NCBI GenBank assembly: GCA_964526695.1
Contig: CAZGJA010000132.1
Coordinates: forward strand, 6,589 to 70,588
From: JABWBH01 sp964526695
GTDB lineage: Bacteria; Planctomycetota; Phycisphaerae; UBA1845
DNA: 64,000 nucleotides
Direction: 5' to 3'
The translations under genes were made by a program, and so were the position numbers. Below the pieces are notes generated by a model, which saw only the letters and a list, made by a program, of their open reading frames with translations, was not told where the DNA came from and did not search any database. Positions within the stretch are counted from its first letter, which is position 1. Each line of letters opens with the position of its first letter. Below are positions 28,124 through 36,032 of the stretch, in pieces.

Positions 28124-30700
28124 TCAGGGCATCGTTAATCGAACCGGCGACATCGACGGGAAGAACTGGAGACAGGAGCACTCAGCGCACCATTCGGGCA
28201 GCGAATGAAGATGGAGAACCGCCTCCGGCGATATCTGGGGTGCTGATCGGATGCTCCAGCGCCCATCGATCGACATGGCGACAAGCGGGGTCCGCGTGAG
28301 CGGGTCGATCCCCGCGGTCGGCGGCTGTTCAGTCCCGTCGCTGGCAGGAATCTCGCCGTTCGCGACGCGGTCGGTGCGACGATGGCTGTGTGCCTGTCCG
28401 ATCCAACGCAATGCTCGTCGAGTGGCCACCGAACGTCCCCAGCGGCAAAAGATGGGAGGAACATAGGGCCGCATGCACAAAAACGGGTTCTCTCGCACGC
28501 GGGCGCGCCAAACCGCCTCAGCCGAATGCACTTCGGCAGCATACTGGGCATAGGGCAGGCGGTCGAAGGATTCGTAAACGGACATCAGATCGTCGAATTG
28601 CCCCAGCACCTCCGATGCCGGAATGATATCCCTGTAGGGCGCATGGCCCTGAGAAATCCGGAGCTGCTCCAGAAAATTGGACGTCGCCAGATTGAACTGA
28701 GACACGCTGAAGCCGGCCGGCTCGCCCGCGGCATCGCTGACCGCGGCCAAGCTGACGTATTGGCGGTACTGGAACCTGAAGGTATCGCACACGGGTTGAA
28801 GATCGGGCAACTCCGGATCGGTCTGGATGAAGCGGCGATACGGCTCCAGACTCGCTTCGGCTCCATTTAGCTCGCCAAAGGCTGCATCCACAAGTGCGTA
28901 GCACCACATGCGGATGGACAACCCGCTCTGGACAGGATTTTCATGCACCTGGTCGTTCAGGTCGAGCGCCAGCCAGCGAGCGGCCGCCAATCGGCGCGCC
29001 GCCGTATCGTAATCGTGTTCGCAGTGGCTCTTCCATGCGGCAGCCAGCAGCACCTTCGCGCTCAACTCAACCGAATTGACCTCGGACAAATCCATGTTAA
29101 GCGCGGAGGATCGGTGGCCTCGAATCTGGATCCGGACCGGTGAAGCATCGAGAATCCCAACCCATTCCGAAATGGCAGGCTCTTGTTGGTTCAGCCATGC
29201 GACCGTCGCCGCGTCGAGCCTGCGCTCCGTTTGAAACGTAAAAAGCCGCTGGAACTGTTCCGGCGCACCCGTAATAACAGGAGAGAAGACCACTCCGGGC
29301 TCGACCGGCGTGCCCTGATAGCGAGCCTCATAATCGAGTCTTGCGGACTCGGGCAGCGAATCGGCTTCAATTCGCCGGCTCAACCGGGCGCGCGTCTTGC
29401 TCAACTGAGGCAGGAATTGGGCGGGGAGCCGCAGGGCCTCCTGGTGGCGCAGTTCCGCGGAGGCAATCCGGATGCGGGTCTCAAGGGTCCGGCGAATCCA
29501 GGCCGCGCTGAATCCCGCGATCGCTACTAGGATGAATGTCGCGAGGAACAACCCGCGCCGGTGGCGACGTGCGAACTTCCTGACCTGGTACGCGCGATGG
29601 CCGGCGCGTGCTGCCACCGCGTCCCCCTCAGTGAACCGCTTGAGATCCTCGGCGAGCGCCGCGGCCGAGACGTAACGCTGCGACTTCTCCTTCTCCAACG
29701 CCTTCGTCAGGATCGCCTGCAGGTCATCGTTGAGTTGCTTGACGTATTCCGGCGCGTGGCCAGTCAACTGGGCGGCGCGACGCACACGGAAAGGCTCGTC
29801 CTTGATAATCGTCTCGCGGATGGCGTGGGAGCCGCCCTCCATCGGGTAGGGCAACTGCCCGGCCGCAAGCTGAAACAGCAGCACGCCCAGCGCATACACG
29901 TCGGATCGCACGTCCACGTCGTGGATCCGGCCCGCGGCCTGTTCCGGGCTGAGGTAGTGCAGCGTGCCGAGAATCAGCCCGTCGCTGGTCAGCGACGCCT
30001 CGGGCTGGAGCAGATCCTTGGCCAGCCCGAAGTCGAGGACATGAGGCTCCCCGTGCTCGTCGATGAGGACGTTCGAGGGCTTCAGGTCGCGATGGATCAC
30101 GCCGTACTGGTGCGCAGCGTCGATGGCGCGGCAGATGCATTCCATGAGCCGCACCCGATCCCGCAGCGGCGGCTCGCGCAGCAGCGCGTAGTCGTCGAGC
30201 GGCAAGCCGTCGATGAACTCCATCGCGAAATAACAGAAGTCGCCCGCCACTCCGCCGTCGTACACCGCGACGATATGGGGATGGCGGAAGCGGGACAGCA
30301 GCTCGATCTCACGCAGGAAACGCGCCCGTTGACGCTCGTGAGCGAAAGGTCCGCGCGACAGCACTTTGAGCGCCACGCGCCGCCGCGTGGATTTCTGGAT
30401 GGCCTCATAGACGTGGCCCTGTCCGCCGCGCTGGATCGGGGCGAGGATGTCAAAATCGGGGAGCAACTCCCGAAGAACCCGGATTTGCGAACTCCCTGCG
30501 CCGTTGTCGGCAGCTTTGATCGCTTGGCGCACGCCGCGAGCCGTGCTCGCCGCGGCCGCCAGGCTTCGCAAGGAATCCAACTGCTCGGCAATCTCGGCCC
30601 CGAACTGAGGGTATTGGGCCATGAGCTCCCGGTCGTTGAGCGGCTCGCCCTGCAGCAATCGTTGCAGGATGTCATCAAGTATTGCTTGCGGATCGCTCAT
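28124..30700 (-). CDS. Transmembrane Ser/Thr protein kinase (Hanks type)
   Basis: From the ATG at 30700 the protein has 858 residues. A short N-terminal helical region leads to a full kinase domain (about residues 75-370): GGQGHVYEA glycine loop, VALKVLS lysine, HRDLKPSNVL catalytic loop, DFGLAKDLL and LSPEQAAG in the activation segment. One transmembrane helix (GLFLATFILVAIAGFSAAWI) follows near residue 395, then about 440 residues of extracytoplasmic, mainly helical sequence of unknown family. It lies 29 bp downstream of the sigma factor gene on the same strand, the pairing typical of planctomycetes. It probably phosphorylates cytoplasmic targets in response to a signal sensed by the C-terminal domain. 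Confidence 0.92.
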   Translation of the reverse strand: MSDPQAILDDILQRLLQGEPLNDRELMAQYPQFGAEIAEQLDSLRSLAAAASTARGVRQAIKAADNGAGSSQIRVLRELLPDFDILAPIQRGGQGHVYEAIQKSTRRRVALKVLSRGPFAHERQRARFLREIELLSRFRHPHIVAVYDGGVAGDFCYFAMEFIDGLPLDDYALLREPPLRDRVRLMECICRAIDAAHQYGVIHRDLKPSNVLIDEHGEPHVLDFGLAKDLLQPEASLTSDGLILGTLHYLSPEQAAGRIHDVDVRSDVYALGVLLFQLAAGQLPYPMEGGSHAIRETIIKDEPFRVRRAAQLTGHAPEYVKQLNDDLQAILTKALEKEKSQRYVSAAALAEDLKRFTEGDAVAARAGHRAYQVRKFARRHRRGLFLATFILVAIAGFSAAWIRRTLETRIRIASAELRHQEALRLPAQFLPQLSKTRARLSRRIEADSLPESARLDYEARYQGTPVEPGVVFSPVITGAPEQFQRLFTFQTERRLDAATVAWLNQQEPAISEWVGILDASPVRIQIRGHRSSALNMDLSEVNSVELSAKVLLAAAWKSHCEHDYDTAARRLAAARWLALDLNDQVHENPVQSGLSIRMWCYALVDAAFGELNGAEASLEPYRRFIQTDPELPDLQPVCDTFRFQYRQYVSLAAVSDAAGEPAGFSVSQFNLATSNFLEQLRISQGHAPYRDIIPASEVLGQFDDLMSVYESFDRLPYAQYAAEVHSAEAVWRARVRENPFLCMRPYVPPIFCRWGRSVATRRALRWIGQAHSHRRTDRVANGEIPASDGTEQPPTAGIDPLTRTPLVAMSIDGRWSIRSAPQISPEAVLHLHSLPEWCAECSCLQFFPSMSPVRLTMP

Positions 30701-30729
30701 GACCACGGCATCCCAGCCGACCGAGGAGA

Positions 30730-31353
30730 TTAAACGGGAGTCCTCCTGCGAGAGGCGTCTTCCGAAGACACCGCGTCGCTGAAGAAACGAGTCGCGCGGC
30801 CGAGGAGTTCGCCCAGCCGGCAACGGCCGCGGTAGAGGCTGCTTCGCGTCTGGTCAAAGGTCAGCCCCAACGCCTCGGCCACCTGCTGCACCGAGCGCCC
30901 CTCGAAGTGGTGGAAGCGGATGGCGGATTTCTGCGGTTCGGGCAATTGGGCAATCGCCGCGAGCATCGCCTCGCGCATCTCGTTGCAGGCCGCCTCCCGG
31001 CTCGGGGTCTTGACGCCGGACATCGAGGCCAGCGCGGCCGCCAGCGACTCCGCGTCGCCGTCGAACTGACCTCCAAGCACGAGCATTCCGGCCCCCCGCT
31101 TCAGCGCCGACTGCGCGCGAATCTCGTCGATTAGCTTGCGCCGAGCCACCGTAAACACCCAGGACTCGAAGTCGGCATCATCGCGGAAGAAGCAGTCCGG
31201 CCCCTTGGCCAGCACGGTGATTTGCACTTCCTGGAGGAGGTCATCGGCGTCGATGCTGGGACGATGGCGAGGTGAGATCTGATCCGTCAGGAACGATCGC
31301 AACCTTCGGGTCAGAGGTCGAAGCCGTCGGGTCAATTCCAGTTCACTCCACAC
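30730..31353 (-). CDS. ECF-type RNA polymerase sigma factor (planctomycete kinase-associated type)
   Basis: A 207-residue sigma-70 family protein. Region 2 is visible as ADDLLQEVQITVLAKGPDCFFRDDADFESWVFTVARRKLID, and region 4 as LPEPQKSAIRFHHFEGRSVQQVAEALGLTFDQTRSSLYRGRCRL, a helix-turn-helix for the -35 element. It starts at a GTG (31353); no better start is nearby. The kinase gene follows immediately, suggesting that the kinase regulates, or is regulated with, this sigma factor. No anti-sigma gene is seen. Confidence 0.9.
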   Translation of the reverse strand: MWSELELTRRLRPLTRRLRSFLTDQISPRHRPSIDADDLLQEVQITVLAKGPDCFFRDDADFESWVFTVARRKLIDEIRAQSALKRGAGMLVLGGQFDGDAESLAAALASMSGVKTPSREAACNEMREAMLAAIAQLPEPQKSAIRFHHFEGRSVQQVAEALGLTFDQTRSSLYRGRCRLGELLGRATRFFSDAVSSEDASRRRTPV

Positions 31354-31532
31354 GTTAGAGCCTGCCCTTCGTCCGTTCCCGCCAAGTTCCGGCTTCGTCC
31401 ACCGTCAGCCCCCGGTTCCGGATTCATCGAAAACGCGAAAAAAAGGCGGTGCGCCCCCCGCGTGCTTTGCGTTCTATGCCTATAGAGAAAGCCCGAGGCG
31501 GCGCAGACGCTTGCCGAGCACTCCCGGGAACG

Positions 31533-31598
31533 GCGGAGGTTTCTCGCTGGGCGAACGCCTTAGCCCCCTATGGCGGCAACCTGCGCAGAAACCTCCGC
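31533..31598. repeat. Perfect 12-bp inverted repeat with 42-base loop
   Basis: GCGGAGGTTTCT at 31533-31544 is matched by AGAAACCTCCGC at 31587-31598. It lies just downstream of the small gene at 31604 (minus strand) and upstream of the sigma factor gene. There is no T-run, and the loop is too long for a standard terminator. It may be a recombinase, replication or mRNA structure site of the element. Confidence 0.6.
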
Positions 31599-31603
31599 AA
31601 TCT

Positions 31604-31873
31604 TTACAACTTGGGCCATTGTACCCTCCCGGCCGGCCGATTCCACGTTTCTTTTTTTGACAAACAGCGGCGCCTGAGGCTTCCGTAGGCTTCGCCCATG
31701 TCGCCCGCCGCCCTTTGCCACAGGCGGGCCAGCGTGTCCGGGCGGCCGCGCGGACCGTGCCGGCCGGGCTTGTACATCTCGGGCATCGCCTCATCCAGTC
31801 GGGTCAAGAGCGCGTAGGCGATTCCTTCCAACCGGTCCACGCGCTCGGCCATCTTGTGCGGTCGTCCAGCCAT
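31604..31873 (-). CDS. Small helical island protein
   Basis: An 89-residue basic protein starting MAGRPHKMAERVDRLEGIAY, with a predicted coiled helix in its first half. The AGRP-K/H-MAxRVxxLE opening is one I recall from small proteins encoded in planctomycete integrated elements; the function is unknown to me. A GGGAG box precedes the ATG. It is the outermost clear gene at the right end of the element. Confidence 0.6.
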   Translation of the reverse strand: MAGRPHKMAERVDRLEGIAYALLTRLDEAMPEMYKPGRHGPRGRPDTLARLWQRAAGDMGEAYGSLRRRCLSKKETWNRPAGRVQWPKL

Positions 31874-32596
31874 TCGATTTCACTCCCACCGAAAACCGCT
31901 TGAAGCGCGCTTCCCCGCGTCCGGCTCCGCTGCCGAAAGTGGAAAAACGCAAATCGTTGCGGAGAGTACACGGGACTCCGGCAGCGCACCCGCCGGGGGG
32001 CGTGGGACGATTCCCGCCAGCGGAGTCCGTCATCGCCGCAGTCCGCCCGTCGTCGGCGTCCACCCGTTGTCGCAGTCCCCTCGTCGGCACAGTCCCCAGT
32101 CATCGCGTCGTCGCCCGCGTCCCGCCCGCCTTGCTCTCGAATCGGCGCGGCGTCTGCATCCACCCCGCAGCGCCCAACAGAAGCGGGCTATCTTCACCTC
32201 AGTCCCCCGCGCGAAGGGCACGGCGCGGGCAAGAATCTTCCGCCTGCCGAGTAGCGCCCGACGCGAGATCGTCGCGCCACGGGCCTGCCATCGCGTCCTT
32301 GGCCCATCCGGTGAATCCTGTTCCTCCTGTCCCCGATTTCCGCATCGACGCCGCTTGCCCGATGCCTCGCGCTTCACCGGCTCCCGCATCATCCCGTCCG
32401 CCCGTCACGGAAACCCCCGGCCACGCCGCCGGGTCCGGGGTTTAGATGACGTGACACGGGGGACGTGTCCGAAGTCGAGCCGTCCGCCGATCGTCGCGCC
32501 ACGGGCTTCCGCGTGCGTCTGCCGGGTATCGCCGCGCGGATGCGCCGTCTGCCCGTGCGTCATCAGCCCGTGCGGATGCGTCGATGCGCCTGCCGG
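31874..32596. other. Low-complexity right arm of the island, no clear gene
   Basis: The 720 bases are rich in short repeats (CGATCGTCGCGCCACGGGC at 32268-32286 and 32489-32507; several GCAGTCCCC/GTCGTCGGC units at 32035-32110; GCGGATGCG units at 32538-32590). Open frames occur on both strands, but none has a credible protein composition. A replication origin with iteron-like repeats would fit such a position, but nothing proves it. Confidence 0.35.
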
Positions 32597-32862
32597 TCAT
32601 CTTGAAACGGTCCCGCCCGCGCCGTCGGCCACGGGCACGGTCAGCGCCGTCGCCTTGAACATGGATTCGATTGCCAACCGGATCGGCTCGGGCACGGAAG
32701 TCCATGCGGAAAACCCGTCCTTGACCGGCTCCGGGATTTCTTGCCAGCCTTTAATCAGAGTCCACAAACGGGGGTCATCGGGAGCGCAAGTGCAATCGGG
32801 AGTACAACGGGCATCGACAACCCCGCTTTTCGCCGTCGAAAACGCGGTTTTTCGCGGTGTAT
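32597..32862 (-). pseudogene. Separated C-terminal coding segment of the integrase
   Basis: On the minus strand, from the inner edge of the right att core (32862) to a TGA at 32597-32599, there is an open frame with no start codon. It reads in the same phase as the integrase frame when the two att cores are joined. The 88 residues include DDPRLWTLIKGW, EIPEPVKDGFSAW and VPEPIRLAIESMFKA, a pattern (LPEPVKxGI-like helix) I associate with the C-termini of integrases in planctomycetes. In the integrated state it has no upstream ORF. It is marked as a pseudogene only because it cannot be expressed as it stands. Confidence 0.7.
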
Positions 32863-32911
32863 CGCCTGACTCTGGATCAGGAAGTTCAAGGTTCGAGTCC
32901 TTGCAGCCCAG
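32863..32911. repeat. Right att site (attR core), 49 bp
   Basis: An exact direct copy of 22173-22221, comprising the anticodon-stem to 3'-end half of tRNA-Gln without the 5' half. The preceding 55-70 bases carry sequences related to those beside the left core (32837-32860 and 32790-32808), consistent with integrase arm sites. Beyond it lies chromosome. Confidence 0.95.
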
Positions 32912-33264
32912 GTAGGTCAGTCGCAGCTGGATTCGGAGTCGCTTGGCCTCAAGCTGCCCGACTTCCCGCGCCCCGATCCCGGCACCTTGGCGGAGGTCCG
33001 ATCGAATCTCAGATCGCGTTCGGAGCCCGCGCTCTCGTGACCAGGAGATTCAGGCGCAAATCGAGCGGCTGCCGCCCTTTAGGCACAGCCTCGCCAGCCG
33101 CTCGCCGGCGGGAGGGTCCGTGCCGAGCCAGACGCGGTGCTCATTTCGTGAACACTCCACCCGTCCGTCCCGTAGAGTGGTGTATCGCCCCCGCCGTGTG
33201 TGCGTGGACCGACATGTTGCGGTGGATACACTTTCCACCATCTACTCTCGCAAGGAGCGAACCC
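32912..33264. other. Intergenic region between attR and the first HAF gene
   Basis: No gene, RNA or repeat is recognisable in 353 bp. It should contain the promoter of the HAF gene, with an AAGGAG ribosome-binding site at 33252-33257. Confidence 0.4.
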
Positions 33265-35742
33265 ATGATCCGATTGGCGAATCGGGCGAGGAGAGCGTGC
33301 ACGGTCGCGGTATGTGCTGTGCAGCTTGGCGCGGCATCCACGGCGACTGCGGAGCAGCGTTATTCCATGGTGCGCATTGCGGAACTGGGAGCAAGCGGCG
33401 CCAGGCCGATCGCCATGAACAGCCGCTCACAGGTTGTCGGGAGTTCCGACACGTTCAGCTATGAAGATCACGCCTTTGTCTGGTCCGTCGAAAAGGGCAT
33501 CACGGATCTTACGCCCGATTGGCCCGACGACAGTTATGCCTATGACGTTAACGAGTCGGGTGTGATTGTCGGACAGATCATTGAGGATCTCCATCCGGAC
33601 GACGTGCTGAGCGCGTTCGTCTGGGCGAACGGGCAATGGGAAGACTTGAACCAGCGAATCCCGCCCGGAAGCGGCTGGACGCTTGAGACCGCGCGCGGCA
33701 TTAACGACGCGGGGCAGATTGTCGGCTGGGGGAAGATCCAGCGAGCGACCCACGGCTTCCTGCTCACGCCGGGTAGCCCCTATTACAGCATCGTCGATCT
33801 CGGCACGCTCGGCGGGCCGGGAACCAAGGCGTACGCGGTGAACAATCACGGGGTCGTGGTGGGGATTTCCACGAATGGCTACTTGTTGCAACACGCGTTT
33901 CGGTGGCACGAGGGCAACATGCAGGATCTCGGAACGCTCGGGGGCGACAGGTCCGAGGCGCAGGGCATCAACGATCTCGGGCAAATCGTCGGATTCTCCC
34001 GAACAGGACCGTATCAAAGCTACGGTCATGCATTCCTCTGGCAGGACGGGGTGATGACCGACTTGGGAACTTTGGGGGGCGAGGAAAGTTATGCCTGGAG
34101 GATCAACGAGTCGGGCACGGTGCTTGGCGGCGCGGAAGGCGTGCTCGCATGGGGTGGCGAGGCGGCGATATGGACGGACGGCCGAATCGAGGCGCTCAAC
34201 ACGCTTCTGCCGCGCGGCGCGGACATGCGGCTGCATTTTGAGGAGCCGGCGCTTAACGATGCAGGACGGATCGCGATGAGCGCCAGCGACGGCAACTGCT
34301 GGCTGCTCGTTCCCCTGGAAGGGGCCATTTTGAGGTTTAACGTCACGGTTTTTGGCGGCAGCACGATCGAAGTGCAGATGGGCACGACGCTCCCGGAGGA
34401 TGCGCAATTCAGCGTATCCCTTGAAACGGGAGAGTTTCAGATGGTTTCCGTGCGACCGGACGGGCGGGCGGGGGCGCGGTTCCTCAATCAAACGGGTCCG
34501 CACACCGTGTGCATTGATGGTCAGGACGCGTTTTGTGAGTTTGTAGAGTGTGCGCCGGTCCCCGGTGGTTACGTGATCCAGGAACTCCCGCCCCTGCCCA
34601 ACGGCGCTCGCTCCGGCTGTAACGCGGTTGGCGACTCGGGAATTGTCGTCGGGGAGGCGGAAGGCATCTATGGCAACTATGTGTACCACGCCGTGTTGTG
34701 GGAGCAAGGTCAAACGATCGATCTGGGCACGCTGGGGGGCCAGACCAGCTATGCAAACGACGTGAACGCAATGGGCTGGATTGTGGGTTACGCTGAGTCG
34801 GCTGATCAGGTGGATCACGCCGTCCTGTGGGTTGATGGGCGAATCACGGAGTTGGGCAACTTGGGCGGCTCAAATGCCTTCGCACATGCCGTGAACGATG
34901 CCGGGCAGATCGCGGGCTGGTCCGGCACAAGCGAGGGAAAGGTGGGGGCCTTTCTTTGGCAGAACGAAATCATGACTGCGATCCCCGTGCCGGGCGGTTT
35001 CGGTTCCTCGGCGCGAGCCATCAACTCCGTCGGCGAGGTGGTCGGCTACTGGGACTCCGGCGATCAGGACTATCACCCGTTCCGCTGGAGATCCGGCGGA
35101 GAAGTCGTGGAGATGCAACGAACGGGGAAATTCACAATCCCTTACGCCATCAACGACCACGGAGTTGCGGCGGGCGTATCCAGCGAAGCTCACTTCGGAG
35201 ACCGGGCTGTGGTCTGGGCGCCCGACGGATCGATCCGCGTCCTCATTCCTGAGGAGTCATACAAATCGCGGGCCAAGGGGATCAACAGTGCGGGTGAGAT
35301 CGTTGGCGTGATCTGGGACGACCTGACCGGCAACCAGGCGGTCCGATGGGATGCGGATGGGCGGGTCAACCTGAATGACTACCTGCACCACGGCTGCCCC
35401 TGGGATCGCTTGACCGATGCCAGCACCATCAACGAGGGCGGGCAGATCGGCGGCAGCGGCTCGCTTGCTGGCGAAGATCGCGCCTTTCTCATGACACCGG
35501 CCTATCCCGGCAACATCCAGCGGCTCTCGGCAAGCTGCAAGCGGGGCGACATCGTCGTTCGCGTGAAGTCCTGGCTTCCGGCGCGCACGACGCTGACCGC
35601 CTCCACCGACACGGGGCGGACGGACTGCATGACCCTCGACGCGTCGGGCCGGGGCAAGACCCGGCTTTATGGCGCGGCGGGCGCTGCGAACGTCTGTCTC
35701 CTGGAGTATGACAACGTGTGCCAGACCGTGTCCTGCCGCTGA
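33265..35742 (+). CDS. Secreted HAF-repeat protein with two Cys modules (paralogue 1)
   Basis: The 825-residue product has a signal peptide (about residues 1-34, ending STATA-EQR). It contains two blocks of HAF-type repeats: units reading like DLGTLGG-x-x-S-x-A-x-x-IN-x-x-G-x-IVG, about 40-50 residues each, at roughly residues 40-345 and 440-745. After each block comes a short Cys module: residues about 352-435 (STIEV, LPEDAQFSV, PHTVCIDG, a Cys pair) and 750-825 (LPARTTLTA, DCMT, GRGK, VCLLEY, a Cys pair). The layout is therefore a tandem duplicate of propeller-like block plus module. An extracellular binding or matrix role is a guess. The ATG follows AAGGAG. It sits next to the island's attR. 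Confidence 0.85.
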   Translation: MIRLANRARRACTVAVCAVQLGAASTATAEQRYSMVRIAELGASGARPIAMNSRSQVVGSSDTFSYEDHAFVWSVEKGITDLTPDWPDDSYAYDVNESGVIVGQIIEDLHPDDVLSAFVWANGQWEDLNQRIPPGSGWTLETARGINDAGQIVGWGKIQRATHGFLLTPGSPYYSIVDLGTLGGPGTKAYAVNNHGVVVGISTNGYLLQHAFRWHEGNMQDLGTLGGDRSEAQGINDLGQIVGFSRTGPYQSYGHAFLWQDGVMTDLGTLGGEESYAWRINESGTVLGGAEGVLAWGGEAAIWTDGRIEALNTLLPRGADMRLHFEEPALNDAGRIAMSASDGNCWLLVPLEGAILRFNVTVFGGSTIEVQMGTTLPEDAQFSVSLETGEFQMVSVRPDGRAGARFLNQTGPHTVCIDGQDAFCEFVECAPVPGGYVIQELPPLPNGARSGCNAVGDSGIVVGEAEGIYGNYVYHAVLWEQGQTIDLGTLGGQTSYANDVNAMGWIVGYAESADQVDHAVLWVDGRITELGNLGGSNAFAHAVNDAGQIAGWSGTSEGKVGAFLWQNEIMTAIPVPGGFGSSARAINSVGEVVGYWDSGDQDYHPFRWRSGGEVVEMQRTGKFTIPYAINDHGVAAGVSSEAHFGDRAVVWAPDGSIRVLIPEESYKSRAKGINSAGEIVGVIWDDLTGNQAVRWDADGRVNLNDYLHHGCPWDRLTDASTINEGGQIGGSGSLAGEDRAFLMTPAYPGNIQRLSASCKRGDIVVRVKSWLPARTTLTASTDTGRTDCMTLDASGRGKTRLYGAAGAANVCLLEYDNVCQTVSCR

Positions 35743-35794
35743 GGCGATCGGGCCCGGTCGCGCCGCGATCATCAACTTGCGGATTCACGCCCCG

Positions 35795-35995
35795 GCCTTC
35801 GCAGGCTCGTCACCCCGGCGCAGGCTCGTCACCCTTGCGCAGGCGGGGGTCCAGAGTGCACCGCCGAGCTGCTGGATTCCAGCCCGCGCGGGAATGACGG
35901 GATTCAGGGTAGTTCGTCGCTCCGCGACGAGACTGAATCCCCCGTTGTGCGGGAACGACGAATCTGAATTCCCGCCTGCGCGGGAATGACGAACT
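35795..35995. repeat. REP-like repeat cluster (GCGGGAATGACG / GTTCGTCGCTCCGCGACGA)
   Basis: Several copies of CCCGCGCGGGAATGACG-type palindromes and one GGTAGTTCGTCGCTCCGCGACGA element are arranged head to tail with opposing copies. They fill the gap between the HAF gene and the rhodanese gene. The same families occur at 43965, 44430 and 60750. Confidence 0.75.
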
Positions 35996-36032
35996 TCACC
36001 CACTGCCACGGACCGACCGGGCTGGCCCCTCC

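Larger units (their letters stand above)
22173..32911. mobile_element. Integrated element in tRNA-Gln, about 10.7 kb
   Basis: Bounded by a perfect 49-bp direct repeat (22173-22221 and 32863-32911), with a tyrosine integrase gene directly inside the left end reading towards the tRNA. Recognisable element genes on the minus strand are the integrase, a Cro-type regulator, a TubC-like protein, a RepA-like ATPase fragment and a small coiled protein at 31604. In between lie genes that look like captured host functions: a secreted protein and a kinase/sigma pair. No capsid, tail, relaxase or conjugation genes are seen, so the element appears to be a non-self-transmissible island or a satellite. Confidence 0.93.

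Noticed and set aside
28024..28320. Frameshift near the kinase C-terminus
   Set aside because: The last 110 residues look less conserved, but the frame stays open and no alternative frame continues the pattern. I kept the gene intact.
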